A DNA stretch of 64,000 bases. Source: Pseudomonadota bacterium. GTDB taxonomy: Bacteria > Pseudomonadota > Gammaproteobacteria > Burkholderiales > Rhodocyclaceae. Under the pieces are notes generated by a model, which did no database searches, had not been told where the DNA came from, and saw nothing but the letters and a program-made list of their open reading frames with translations. Below are positions 16,409-25,590 of this stretch, one piece after another. Both the position numbers and the translations under genes were made by a program. Positions within the stretch are counted from its first letter, which is position 1; each line of letters starts with the position of its first letter. The stretch is from assembly GCA_018240785.1 (NCBI GenBank), contig JAFEFC010000024.1, forward strand, positions 1 through 64,000. Direction: 5' to 3'.

Positions 16409-17671
16409 TCAGGTGATCAGGATGGCGCGGAAGTCGTTCACGTTGGTGAGTGTCGGCCCGGTGACGAGCGAATCGCCCAGCGCCTCGAAGAAGCCGTGGC
16501 CGTCGTTGTCGTCCAGGCTGTCGCGTGGCCGGATGCCTTGCGCCCAGGCGCGCGCCAGCGTGTCGGGGGTGACGAAGGCGCCGGCGATCTCTTCCAGGCC
16601 GTCGACGCCGTCGGTGTCGCCCGCCACTGCATGCACGCCCGGCGCGCCGTTGAGCGCCAGTGCCAGCGCCAGCAGGAACTCGACGTTGCGCCCGCCGCGG
16701 CCGGTGCCGCGCACGGTGACGGTGGTCTCGCCGCCGGACAGCAGCACGCAGGGCGGCGGCACCGGCTGGCGGTGGTTGCGGGTCTGCAGCGCGATGCCGG
16801 CCATCACCTTGCCGACGTCGCGCGCTTCGCCTTCGATGCTGTCGCCGAGCAGCACCGGCGTCACGCCTTCCAGCGCCGCCACCTTGGCGGCCGCCTTCAG
16901 CGCCAGTTGCGGTGTGGCGATCAGGTGGGTGCTGACGCGGGCGAGGCGGTCGTCACCCGGCTTCACGGTCTCGCCCGCGCCGCTCTCGAGCAGGGCACGC
17001 GCGCCTGCCGGCAATTCGATGCCGTAGCGGCGCACGATCTCCAGTGCGTCGGCGCAGGTGGTGGGGTCGGCCACCGTGGGGCCGGAGGCGATGTCGATCG
17101 GGTTGTCGCCGGGCACGTCGGAGATCAACAGGTTCACCACCCGCGCCGGATGGCAGGCTGCCGCCAGGCGCCCGCCCTTGATGCCGGACAGGTGGCGGCG
17201 CACGCAGTTCATCTCCGAGATCGTCGCGCCGGATTTCAGCAGCGCGCGGTTGATGGCTTGCTTGTCTTCCAGAGTGATGCCGGCGCCGGGCAGCGGCAGC
17301 AACGCCGAGCCGCCGCCGGAGATCAGGCAGATCACCAGGTCGTCCTCGGAGAGGCCGCGCACGAACTCCAGCATGCGGCCGGCAGCTTCGCGGCCTGCCG
17401 CATCGGGCACCGGATGCGCCGCCTCGACGATCTCGATGCGCTCGCACGGCACCGCGTAGCCGTAACGGGTGACGACCAGGCCCGTCAGTTCGCCCGGCCA
17501 GTGGCGCTCGAGCGCCTGGGCCATGGCCGCCGACGCCTTGCCGGCGCCGATGACCAGGGTGCGGCCCTTCGGCGGCTCGGGCAGGAAGCGGGGAATGCAG
17601 TGTTCGGGCAGCGCCGCGTTCACCGCGGCGGTGAACATGTTGGCGAGCAACTCGCGCGGGGTGATGTTCAT
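16409..17671 (-). CDS. ttuD: Glycerate 2-kinase (TtuD/GckA type)
   Basis: This 420-residue MOFRL/DUF4147-type protein shows VIGAGKASAAMAQALE at the N-terminus, CLISGGGSALL, LLISDVPGDNP, and the C-terminal LSGGETTVTVRGTGRGGRN and GDTDGVDG motifs. These proteins are often called hydroxypyruvate reductases, but characterised relatives phosphorylate D-glycerate to 2-phosphoglycerate. The presence of glxR upstream and pyk downstream fits the kinase role. Confidence 0.9.
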   Translation of the reverse strand: MNITPRELLANMFTAAVNAALPEHCIPRFLPEPPKGRTLVIGAGKASAAMAQALERHWPGELTGLVVTRYGYAVPCERIEIVEAAHPVPDAAGREAAGRMLEFVRGLSEDDLVICLISGGGSALLPLPGAGITLEDKQAINRALLKSGATISEMNCVRRHLSGIKGGRLAAACHPARVVNLLISDVPGDNPIDIASGPTVADPTTCADALEIVRRYGIELPAGARALLESGAGETVKPGDDRLARVSTHLIATPQLALKAAAKVAALEGVTPVLLGDSIEGEARDVGKVMAGIALQTRNHRQPVPPPCVLLSGGETTVTVRGTGRGGRNVEFLLALALALNGAPGVHAVAGDTDGVDGLEEIAGAFVTPDTLARAWAQGIRPRDSLDDNDGHGFFEALGDSLVTGPTLTNVNDFRAILIT

Positions 17672-17693
17672 TGGGTTTGGCTCCGTTGTTGCG

Positions 17694-18116
17694 TCAGCGC
17701 AGGCCGAGATCGCTGAAGCGGATGTCCTGGGCGCCCTGCCACAGCACGTGGCGGCCCATCTCCATCAGCGTCTCGCCGCCCTCGACCACGGTCAGGAAGT
17801 GGTTGCCGGCGAGCTGTCCCATCTTGCTCGCGAAACAACTGCTGCCATAGGCAAAGAGGATTTCGGTCTCGGAGAAGCCGCCAGGGTAGAGCAGGATGTC
17901 GCCGCGCGACGGGTGGCTGGTGTGGTTCTCGAAGCCGAGGCCGGTGTCGAAATCGCCCAGCGGCACCCACACCGCCTCGCCGCTCCAGCGCGAATGGATG
18001 ACCTGGTTGGCGAAGGGCAGCAGCTTCAGGAAGGCGGCGCAGGTGCGGGGCGCGGCTTCTTCCTCGAGACGGGCGATGAAGCGGAAGGATCCGACGTCGA
18101 TGGCGAGATGACGCAT
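17694..18116 (-). CDS. DUF3830-family protein
   Basis: This 140-residue protein matches the cyclophilin-like DUF3830 family: a beta-rich fold with HSRWSGEAVWVPLG, HTSHPSRGDILLYPGG and a conserved aromatic/Gly pattern (FAYGSSCFASKMGQLAGN). Function is unknown. Its placement between ttuD and glxR suggests an accessory role in glyoxylate or glycerate metabolism. Confidence 0.75.
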   Translation of the reverse strand: MRHLAIDVGSFRFIARLEEEAAPRTCAAFLKLLPFANQVIHSRWSGEAVWVPLGDFDTGLGFENHTSHPSRGDILLYPGGFSETEILFAYGSSCFASKMGQLAGNHFLTVVEGGETLMEMGRHVLWQGAQDIRFSDLGLR

Positions 18117-18274
18117 GACATGCTCCTCTGGTGATCCCGCAGGCGCGCAGCCATGACGGGCCGGGCCGGTCGTTGCCGGACCTTTGTTGTGCTTGCCGCC
18201 CGGCGCAGTGCGGGCGGCGCGATGCTTGCAGCGAGATGTGCCGGCCGGGCAGCGGGTACCGGCCGGCGGGCGCG

Positions 18275-19162
18275 TTACTTGCCGCCGATCTCGAAGTTGG
18301 CCATGCGCTCGAGTGCGCGCACCATCGCCGAGTGGTCCTGGCCGGCACCGCCGTGCGCGGCGCAGGAATTGAACAGCTCCTGTGCGCTGGCGGTGTTGGG
18401 CAGCGACACGCCCAACTGGCGCGCGGTCGTCAGTGCCAGGTTGAGGTCCTTCTGGTGCAGCTCGATGCGGAAGCCCGGATCGAAGGTGCGCTTGACCATG
18501 CGTTCGCCATGCACCTCGAGGATGCGCGAGTTGGCGAAGCCGCCCATCAGCGCCTGGCGGACGCGTGCCGGATCGGCGCCGGCCTTGGCCGCCAGCAGCA
18601 GGGCCTCGCCCACCGCCTCGATATTGAGTGCGACGATGATCTGGTTGGCGACCTTGGTGATCTGGCCGTCGCCGTTGCCGCCCACCAGGGTGATGTTCTT
18701 GCCCATCAGATCGAACATCGGCTTCACCTTGTCGAAGGTGGCCTGGCTGCCGCCGACCATGATGGTGAGGCTCGCAGCCTTGGCGCCGACTTCACCGCCC
18801 GACACCGGGGCGTCGAGGTATTCGCAGCCCAGCGCGTTGATGCGCTTGGCGAAGTCCTTGGTGGCGACGGGCGAGATCGAGCTCATGTCGACGACGATCT
18901 TGCCCCTGGACAGGCCGGCGGCGACGCCGTTGGCGTTGAACAGCGCATCCTCGACGTGCGGCGTGTCCGGCACCATGGTGATGACGATGTCGGCGTTGCG
19001 TGCCACTTCGGCGCCGTTCGCGCAGGGCCTGGCGCCGGCTTCGAGCAGCGCCTTCGGCGTGTCGCCGTGGGTGTAGGTGTGGACGGTGTGGCCGCCCTTG
19101 AGCAGGTGGCCCGCCATGGGGGCGCCCATAATGCCAAGTCCGATGAAGCCGATGTTTGCCAT
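18275..19162 (-). CDS. glxR: Tartronate semialdehyde reductase
   Basis: This 295-residue beta-hydroxyacid dehydrogenase has the Rossmann motif GFIGLGIMGAPMA, the substrate-binding DAPVSGGEVGA, and the catalytic lysine in GDGQITKVANQIIV. It reduces tartronate semialdehyde made by Gcl to D-glycerate. The strong ribosome site AGGAG precedes the ATG. About 158 bp separate its stop from the DUF3830 gene; nothing else is evident there. Confidence 0.93.
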   Translation of the reverse strand: MANIGFIGLGIMGAPMAGHLLKGGHTVHTYTHGDTPKALLEAGARPCANGAEVARNADIVITMVPDTPHVEDALFNANGVAAGLSRGKIVVDMSSISPVATKDFAKRINALGCEYLDAPVSGGEVGAKAASLTIMVGGSQATFDKVKPMFDLMGKNITLVGGNGDGQITKVANQIIVALNIEAVGEALLLAAKAGADPARVRQALMGGFANSRILEVHGERMVKRTFDPGFRIELHQKDLNLALTTARQLGVSLPNTASAQELFNSCAAHGGAGQDHSAMVRALERMANFEIGGK

Positions 19163-19201
19163 GTTGTGTCTCCTGAAATTCAGTGGTGTGGTCGTGGTTT
19201 T

Positions 19202-19269
19202 GTAGGAGCGGGCTCGACCGCGAAATCGCAGGCCCTGGACGTTCGCATCGCGGTCAAGCCCGCTCCTAC
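19202..19269. repeat. REP-like hairpin, family B copy 2
   Basis: Arms 19202-19223 and 19248-19269 are complementary with one mismatch, built on GTAGGAGCGGGC and the TCGACCGCGA extension. The intervening 24 nt can form the loop. It lies between hyi and glxR inside the operon. Confidence 0.85.
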
Positions 19270-19281
19270 GGGGCAGTGGGG

Positions 19282-20061
19282 TCAGCCCGCCAGGGCCTTC
19301 ATCCAGCCCAGGCCGGCGACGGTGCCGGCGGCGGGCTTGTACTCGCAGCCGATCCAGCCGTCGTAGCCGAGCCTGTCGATGAAGCGGAACAGCCAGGCGT
19401 AGTTGATCTCGCCGGTGCCCGGCTCGTTGCGGCCCGGGTTGTCGGCGATCTGCATGTGGGCGATGCGCGGCAGGTGCTTGGCGATGGTGTTCGCCAGTTC
19501 GCCCTCCATCCGCTGCATGTGATAGATGTCGTGCTGCACGAACAGGTTGTCGGAGCCGACTTCGTCGAGCAGCGCGATCGCCTGCGCCGTGCCGTGCAGG
19601 TAGAAGCCGGGGATGTCGAAGGTGTTGATCGGTTCGACCAGCAGGCGGATGCCGGCCGCCTTGAGCTGCCCGGCGGCGAAGCGCAGGTTGTCGACGACGG
19701 TGGCATGCACCTTGTCTGCATCCACGCCGGCCGGGACGATGCCGGTCAGGCAGTTCACCTGCTTGCAGCCCAGTGTCGTCGCGTAGTCGATGGCGCGGCC
19801 GACGCCGTCGCGGAACTCGCCGACGCGATCGGGGTGGCAGGCGATGCCGCGCTCGCCGCCTTCCCAGTTACCTGCGGGCAGGTTGTGCAGGACCTGGGTC
19901 AGACCATGGCGTTGCAGGCGCTCGGCAAGTTCGTTCTTGTCGAAGGCATACGGGAAGAGGTATTCCACGCCCTTGAAGCCCGCCTCGGCGGCGGCCTGGA
20001 AGCGGTCGAGGAAGGGAACTTCGTTGAACAGCATGGTCAGGTTGGCGGCAAATTTCGGCAT
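19282..20061 (-). CDS. hyi: Hydroxypyruvate isomerase
   Basis: This 259-residue TIM-barrel isomerase begins MPKFAANLTMLFNEVPFLDR, typical of Hyi. It has the metal-ligand region LLVEPINTFDIPGFYL and VQHDIYHMQRMEGEL. It interconverts hydroxypyruvate and tartronate semialdehyde. The start is the ATG with GGAGAG about 8 nt upstream; an in-frame ATG 54 nt earlier would add an unrelated N-terminus. It lies between gcl and glxR with REP-like hairpins on both sides. Confidence 0.93.
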   Translation of the reverse strand: MPKFAANLTMLFNEVPFLDRFQAAAEAGFKGVEYLFPYAFDKNELAERLQRHGLTQVLHNLPAGNWEGGERGIACHPDRVGEFRDGVGRAIDYATTLGCKQVNCLTGIVPAGVDADKVHATVVDNLRFAAGQLKAAGIRLLVEPINTFDIPGFYLHGTAQAIALLDEVGSDNLFVQHDIYHMQRMEGELANTIAKHLPRIAHMQIADNPGRNEPGTGEINYAWLFRFIDRLGYDGWIGCEYKPAAGTVAGLGWMKALAG

Positions 20062-20101
20062 CGTTCTACTCTCCGTGTTCAGTTCGTTGTTACGGTCGCC
20101 T

Positions 20102-20208
20102 GTAGGAGCGGGCAAACGTCTTGTGTGCGGTCAATGTCGCAGCCAGGCCCGCTCCGGCGTACGTGAAGGGAGGAGGGAGCGTGACCGCCGGGGCGGGCCT
20201 GGCTGCGA
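20102..20208. repeat. REP-like composite element, family B copy 3
   Basis: It starts with GTAGGAGCGGGC (20102-20113), diverges, and contains a second inverted repeat with perfect 16-bp arms (20137-20152 and 20193-20208, core CAGCCAGGCCCGC). It fills most of the gcl-hyi gap. Confidence 0.8.
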
Positions 20209-20217
20209 ACACCTGCA

Positions 20218-21993
<1,776 letters not shown>

Positions 21994-22083
21994 CTTTGTC
22001 TCCATTGCCATTGTCGGTTGGGGGATGGCGCAAGGTTAGAGACATGGCCCGGGCTGTTGAATCCCTGTCGTTGTCGCTTCTGT

Positions 22084-22100
22084 CGATACTCAGGGTATCG
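22084..22100 (-). promoter_or_regulatory. Palindrome upstream of gcl
   Basis: CGATAC-TCAGG-GTATCG is a perfect 6-bp-arm inverted repeat, about 90 bp before the gcl start. It is a plausible operator for a regulator of the glyoxylate operon or of the divergent deaminase gene. No -35/-10 pair is clear. The 277 bp from 22012 to 22288 contain no other recognisable gene. Confidence 0.4.
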
Positions 22101-22288
22101 ATTAAGAGCCGGGGCGCTCTGATGACGGCGAGCATCCATATCGCGGCGCTTATACGCCGGATCACGTTGCGCAATAGTCCTTGCGTGGGCCGATCCTAGA
22201 ATCCGAAGGGATCTTGCCGTGAGTGCTGGAGCACGCGGAGGCATGTCAATTCAATCGATGCAGGCAGGCTGAAATGGAGGATGACAGA

Positions 22289-22756
22289 ATGAACAAGCTC
22301 GACGAAGCCGATATTCGATATCTACGCAAGGCTATCGAACTGTCGCGGGTCGCGAAGACCAAGGGCAACGGCCCCTACGGGGCGGTCCTCGTGGGCGCTG
22401 ACGGCCAGGTGCTCGCCGAGGCGGAGAACAACCAGGTGACCGATCGCGACCCGACCGGGCATGCCGAGATGAACCTGGTGCGCCTCGCCGGGCGGCGCTT
22501 CGATGCGCAGACGCTGGCCGGCGCGACGCTTTACGCGAGCGCGGAGCCCTGCGCGATGTGCGCGGGGGCGGTGTTCTGGAGCGGGGTGAAGCGCCTCGTC
22601 TATGCGCTCGGCAGCGCGCGCAACTACGCCCTGCTGCCGCCGGGCGACGAGCTGCGCATGGGCTGCCGCGAGGTGATCGGTCGTGGCGGGCGCACCGTCG
22701 AGGTGGTCGGCCCGGCGCTCGAGGACGAGGCCGCGCGGGTGTTCGGTGACGGTTAG
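22289..22756 (+). CDS. CDA-fold nucleobase deaminase (possible guanine deaminase)
   Basis: This 155-residue zinc deaminase has HAEMN (TGHAEMNLVR) and PCAMC (EPCAMCAGAVFW), giving one His and two Cys zinc ligands and the catalytic Glu. GPYGAVLV and NNQVTDRDPT resemble the small GuaD-type guanine deaminases more than TadA, but sequence alone does not fix the substrate. The ATG follows GGAGG by 8 nt. With the urate genes downstream, guanine to xanthine is the likely reaction (inference). Confidence 0.75.
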   Translation: MNKLDEADIRYLRKAIELSRVAKTKGNGPYGAVLVGADGQVLAEAENNQVTDRDPTGHAEMNLVRLAGRRFDAQTLAGATLYASAEPCAMCAGAVFWSGVKRLVYALGSARNYALLPPGDELRMGCREVIGRGGRTVEVVGPALEDEAARVFGDG

Positions 22757-22761
22757 GGCAC

Positions 22762-22860
22762 AGGGTGGATGAGCCCCAGGCGTGATCCGCCGGATGCGTG
22801 TGGGGGCGTTTGCCGTTCGGCGGAAGGCGCTGCGCTTTCGGCTTTGCCGAAACTTCGAGC
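22762..22860. repeat. Dispersed repeat family A, copy 3
   Basis: It has GGTGGATGAGCC, GATCCGCCGGATGCGTGTG, a GGCGGAAGGC block and a terminal GCTTTCGGCTTTGCCGAAAC hairpin. It lies between the convergent deaminase and LysR genes, about 21 kb from the other copies. Confidence 0.75.
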
Positions 22861-22868
22861 GCCCGGCG

Positions 22869-23801
22869 TCAGCTCTCCTCGCTCAGCACCCGGCGGCCGA
22901 CGTCGCACAGCAGGTTGCGCAGCCAGCGATGGCCTTCGACCTGGTGGGTGCGCTCGTGCCACAACTGGTAGAAGCGCATGCGCGGAAAGTCGAAGGGCGG
23001 CGGCAGGATGGCGAGTGGCAGGAACTTCGCGAAGTGGCGCGCGAAGTGGCGGCTGGTGGTGAACACCAGGTCGGTGCCCGGCAGCAGGTAGAGCGCCATG
23101 CTGAAGTAGGGCAGCACCACCACCGCGTTGCGCGACAGGTTGAGGCTGGCGAGGTGGGTGTCGACCACGCCGCGATGCACGACGGAATAGGCCATCGGCA
23201 CGATGTGGGCGGCGCGCAGGTACTGTTCGACGCTCATGCCCTTGCGCGCCAGCGGATGGTTCTGGCCGACGACGCAGACCACTTCGTCCTCGATCAGCGT
23301 GGTCAGGTGCAGGCTGTCGGGCGGCGTAGGCCAGTTGCCGATCACCACGTCCAGCTCGCCGTCGGCGAGCGCTCGCTGGTAGTCGAACCCCGGCCCCAGC
23401 GGATGGATGATCAGCCGCGCATGCGGGGCCTCGCGCCGCATGCGCTCGACCACGCCCGACAGGAACACCACCGACAGGAAATCCGGCGTGCCGATCCGGA
23501 AGGTGACCTCGCTCTGGGCCGGATCGAAGCTCTTGCGCTCGGCGAACAACTTGTCGATGTCGCCGAGGATGGTGCGTGCGGTGGCGTGCAGTTCCAGCGC
23601 ACGCTCGGTCGGGATCAGGCGCCCCTTGTCGAGCGCGAACAGCGGATCCTTGAAGATCTCCCGCAGTCGCTTGAGCGCATTGCTGATGGCCGGCTGCGAC
23701 TGGTTCAGCCTGATCGCGGTGCGCGACACGCTGCGCTCGACGATCAGCGTGCACAGCACGCGCAGCAGGTGCGTGTCGAGCGAATCGGAGGCTTTCGGCA
23801 T
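22869..23801 (-). CDS. LysR-family regulator, probably of urate catabolism
   Basis: This 310-residue LysR protein has its HTH at about residues 8-65 (ERSVSRTAIRLNQSQPAISNAL) and a NodD-like effector domain. The start is the ATG at 23801; an upstream in-frame ATG is possible. It is divergent from uraD with a 164-bp shared upstream region, so it most likely regulates the urate genes. The inducer is unknown; the NodD-like C-terminus ends GRRVLSEES. Confidence 0.85.
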   Translation of the reverse strand: MPKASDSLDTHLLRVLCTLIVERSVSRTAIRLNQSQPAISNALKRLREIFKDPLFALDKGRLIPTERALELHATARTILGDIDKLFAERKSFDPAQSEVTFRIGTPDFLSVVFLSGVVERMRREAPHARLIIHPLGPGFDYQRALADGELDVVIGNWPTPPDSLHLTTLIEDEVVCVVGQNHPLARKGMSVEQYLRAAHIVPMAYSVVHRGVVDTHLASLNLSRNAVVVLPYFSMALYLLPGTDLVFTTSRHFARHFAKFLPLAILPPPFDFPRMRFYQLWHERTHQVEGHRWLRNLLCDVGRRVLSEES

Positions 23802-23965
23802 GAGGGGTCGCCGAGTCGGCGCGGGTGCTATCAAGTCGGGTTATTCGGAGTATAGCCGCGCCGCCGTCCTCTCCCTTTTGCGAAAAATATACTGCCCATC
23901 AAGCAAGGACGATCCTTGCGGAAAACAAGGACACGCCGGGGTACGCCGGCCAGGAGACAGGACTC

Positions 23966-24490
23966 ATGCAGATCTCGATCGACCAGATCAACGCCATGGA
24001 CCGGGACGCCTTCGTGAAGGCCTTCGGCGGCATCTTCGAGCATTCGCCGTGGGTGGCGGAGCGCGCCTGGGCCGCGCGTCCGTTTGCCGATGCCGGCGCC
24101 GTGCATGACGCGATGGCGGCGGTGGTGCGCGCCCTGCCGCGAGAGGAGCAGGTCGCGCTGCTGTGCGTGCACCCCGACCTGGCGGGCAAGGAGGCGGAGG
24201 ACGGCACGATGACCGACCATTCGGTGTCGGAGCAGGCCAGCGCCGGCCTCGACGCCCTGAGCAAGGCGGAGATGGCGCGCATGCGCGAGCTGAACCAGCG
24301 CTATCGCGCCCGCCACGGCTTTCCTTTCATCATCGCCGTCCGCCGCCATACCAGGGATCAGATCTTCAGCGAGTTCGAGCGGCGCCTGGCGAGCGATACC
24401 GACGCCGAGCTCGAGGCGTGCCTCGCGCAGATCTTGACGATCACCCGCCTGCGCCTGATGGCGCTCACCGGCGAGATGGCCGTCGCCTGA
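23966..24490 (+). CDS. uraD: OHCU decarboxylase
   Basis: This 174-residue protein matches 2-oxo-4-hydroxy-4-carboxy-5-ureidoimidazoline decarboxylase: FGGIFEHSPWVAERAW with the catalytic His, HPDLAGK and SVSEQASAGLD, then FPFIIAVRRHTRDQI. It makes S-allantoin from OHCU. The ATG follows AGGAG. It is first in the row uraD, uraH-like, uraH and MFS. No urate oxidase is in the window. Confidence 0.95.
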   Translation: MQISIDQINAMDRDAFVKAFGGIFEHSPWVAERAWAARPFADAGAVHDAMAAVVRALPREEQVALLCVHPDLAGKEAEDGTMTDHSVSEQASAGLDALSKAEMARMRELNQRYRARHGFPFIIAVRRHTRDQIFSEFERRLASDTDAELEACLAQILTITRLRLMALTGEMAVA

Positions 24491-24529
24491 GCGGGAACCC
24501 GCTTCAATCAAAGAACAAAGGAGACAGAG

Positions 24530-25030
24530 ATGGACAAACAGGATCCAGGCCGGCGCCAGTTCCTCGCCGGCAGCCTCGCCCTCGGCACCGCCTCGCTGCT
24601 GCCGGCGCGTGCGATCGCCGCCGATGCCGCACCGGCCCCCGCGGCGACGCCGGCCCCCGCGGCCACCGGCGCGACGGGCGGCCGCCTCACCTTCCACGCC
24701 ATCGACACCCATCACGGTGCCACGATCGGCAGCCTGCGGGTGGAGCTGCGCCGCCTGGAGGGCGGACGCTATCAACCGGTGAAGACCTTCGACACGGTGA
24801 AGAATGGCCGCTCGGACGGTGCGGTCATCGAGGGCGAAGCGTTGAAGCCCGGTCTCTACGAAGCGGTGATGCATGTGGACGACTACTTCGCTTCCCTGGG
24901 CACGAAGCTGCCGTCGCCGACCTTCCTGTCCAAGGTGCCGCTGCGCTTCGGCGTGCATGACGCCTCGCAGCGCTACCACCTCGCCGTGCTGTTCAATCCC
25001 TGGAGCTACTCCTACTACCGTGGCAGTTGA
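24530..25030 (+). CDS. uraH: Tat-exported 5-hydroxyisourate hydrolase paralogue
   Basis: This 166-residue protein has a twin-arginine signal (RRQFLAGSLALGTASLL, residues 8-24) with AxA cleavage near residue 31, then an Ala/Pro spacer, then a transthyretin/HIU-hydrolase domain (about 52-166). The catalytic set looks intact: FHAIDTHHG, GRSDG, RYHLAV and the C-terminal YYRGS. It should hydrolyse 5-hydroxyisourate to OHCU in the periplasm. An AAGGAG site precedes the ATG. It is a paralogue of the next gene. Confidence 0.88.
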   Translation: MDKQDPGRRQFLAGSLALGTASLLPARAIAADAAPAPAATPAPAATGATGGRLTFHAIDTHHGATIGSLRVELRRLEGGRYQPVKTFDTVKNGRSDGAVIEGEALKPGLYEAVMHVDDYFASLGTKLPSPTFLSKVPLRFGVHDASQRYHLAVLFNPWSYSYYRGS

Positions 25031-25108
25031 GCGGGGCCTCACGTCGCGCCCGGCAGCGCGGCTTCGTCCCGCCCCGCAGATCCCGAATCGATTTCCAGGA
25101 GAACCTCC

Positions 25109-25462
25109 ATGGCAGGCATTACCACCCACGTGCTCGACACCACCAGCGGCCGACCCGGCGCAGGCATGCGGATCGACTTCTCGATGCTGGTCGATGGCAG
25201 CTACAAGCTGGTCGAGACCGTCTACACCAACGTCGATGGCCGCACCGACCAGATGATCCTCAAGCCCGAGGACACCGTCGTCGGTGAATACGAGCTGCTG
25301 TTCCATGTCGACGACTACTTCCGCAAGCTGGGCATGACGCTGCCCGAGCCGCCCTTCATCGGCCAGGTGCCGGTGCGTTTCGCCGTGTTCGACCCGAAGC
25401 AGCACTACCACGTGCCCATGCTCGCCACGCCCTGGAGCTGCGCGACGTATCGCGGCAGTTGA
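25109..25462 (+). CDS. uraH: Cytosolic 5-hydroxyisourate hydrolase
   Basis: This 117-residue protein is the standard bacterial HIU hydrolase length. It has ITTHVLDTTSGRPG at the N-terminus, GRTDQ in the middle, HYHVPMLATPWSCATYRGS at the C-terminus, and no signal peptide. It acts between urate oxidase and UraD. It ends 80 bp before the small reading frame leading to the transporter. Confidence 0.95.
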   Translation: MAGITTHVLDTTSGRPGAGMRIDFSMLVDGSYKLVETVYTNVDGRTDQMILKPEDTVVGEYELLFHVDDYFRKLGMTLPEPPFIGQVPVRFAVFDPKQHYHVPMLATPWSCATYRGS

Positions 25463-25542
25463 GGCGGCGGGACGGGCGACGCCCCAGGCATGAACACAGG
25501 GAAGGGCGAGACCCTTCCTCAAGACAGATCGAGGAGACCGAG

Positions 25543-25590
25543 ATGAACCACCATAACCTGCGCATCGACTCGAGGGGGGCGCCGCAATGA
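25543..25590 (+). CDS. Possible 15-residue leader peptide
   Basis: An ATG with an excellent GAGGAG site (25531-25536) opens a frame of 15 codons, MNHHNLRIDSRGAPQ. Its stop overlaps the MFS start as ATGA (25587-25590). It may couple translation to the transporter or be the remnant of a lost gene. No homology is claimed. Confidence 0.4.
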   Translation: MNHHNLRIDSRGAPQ

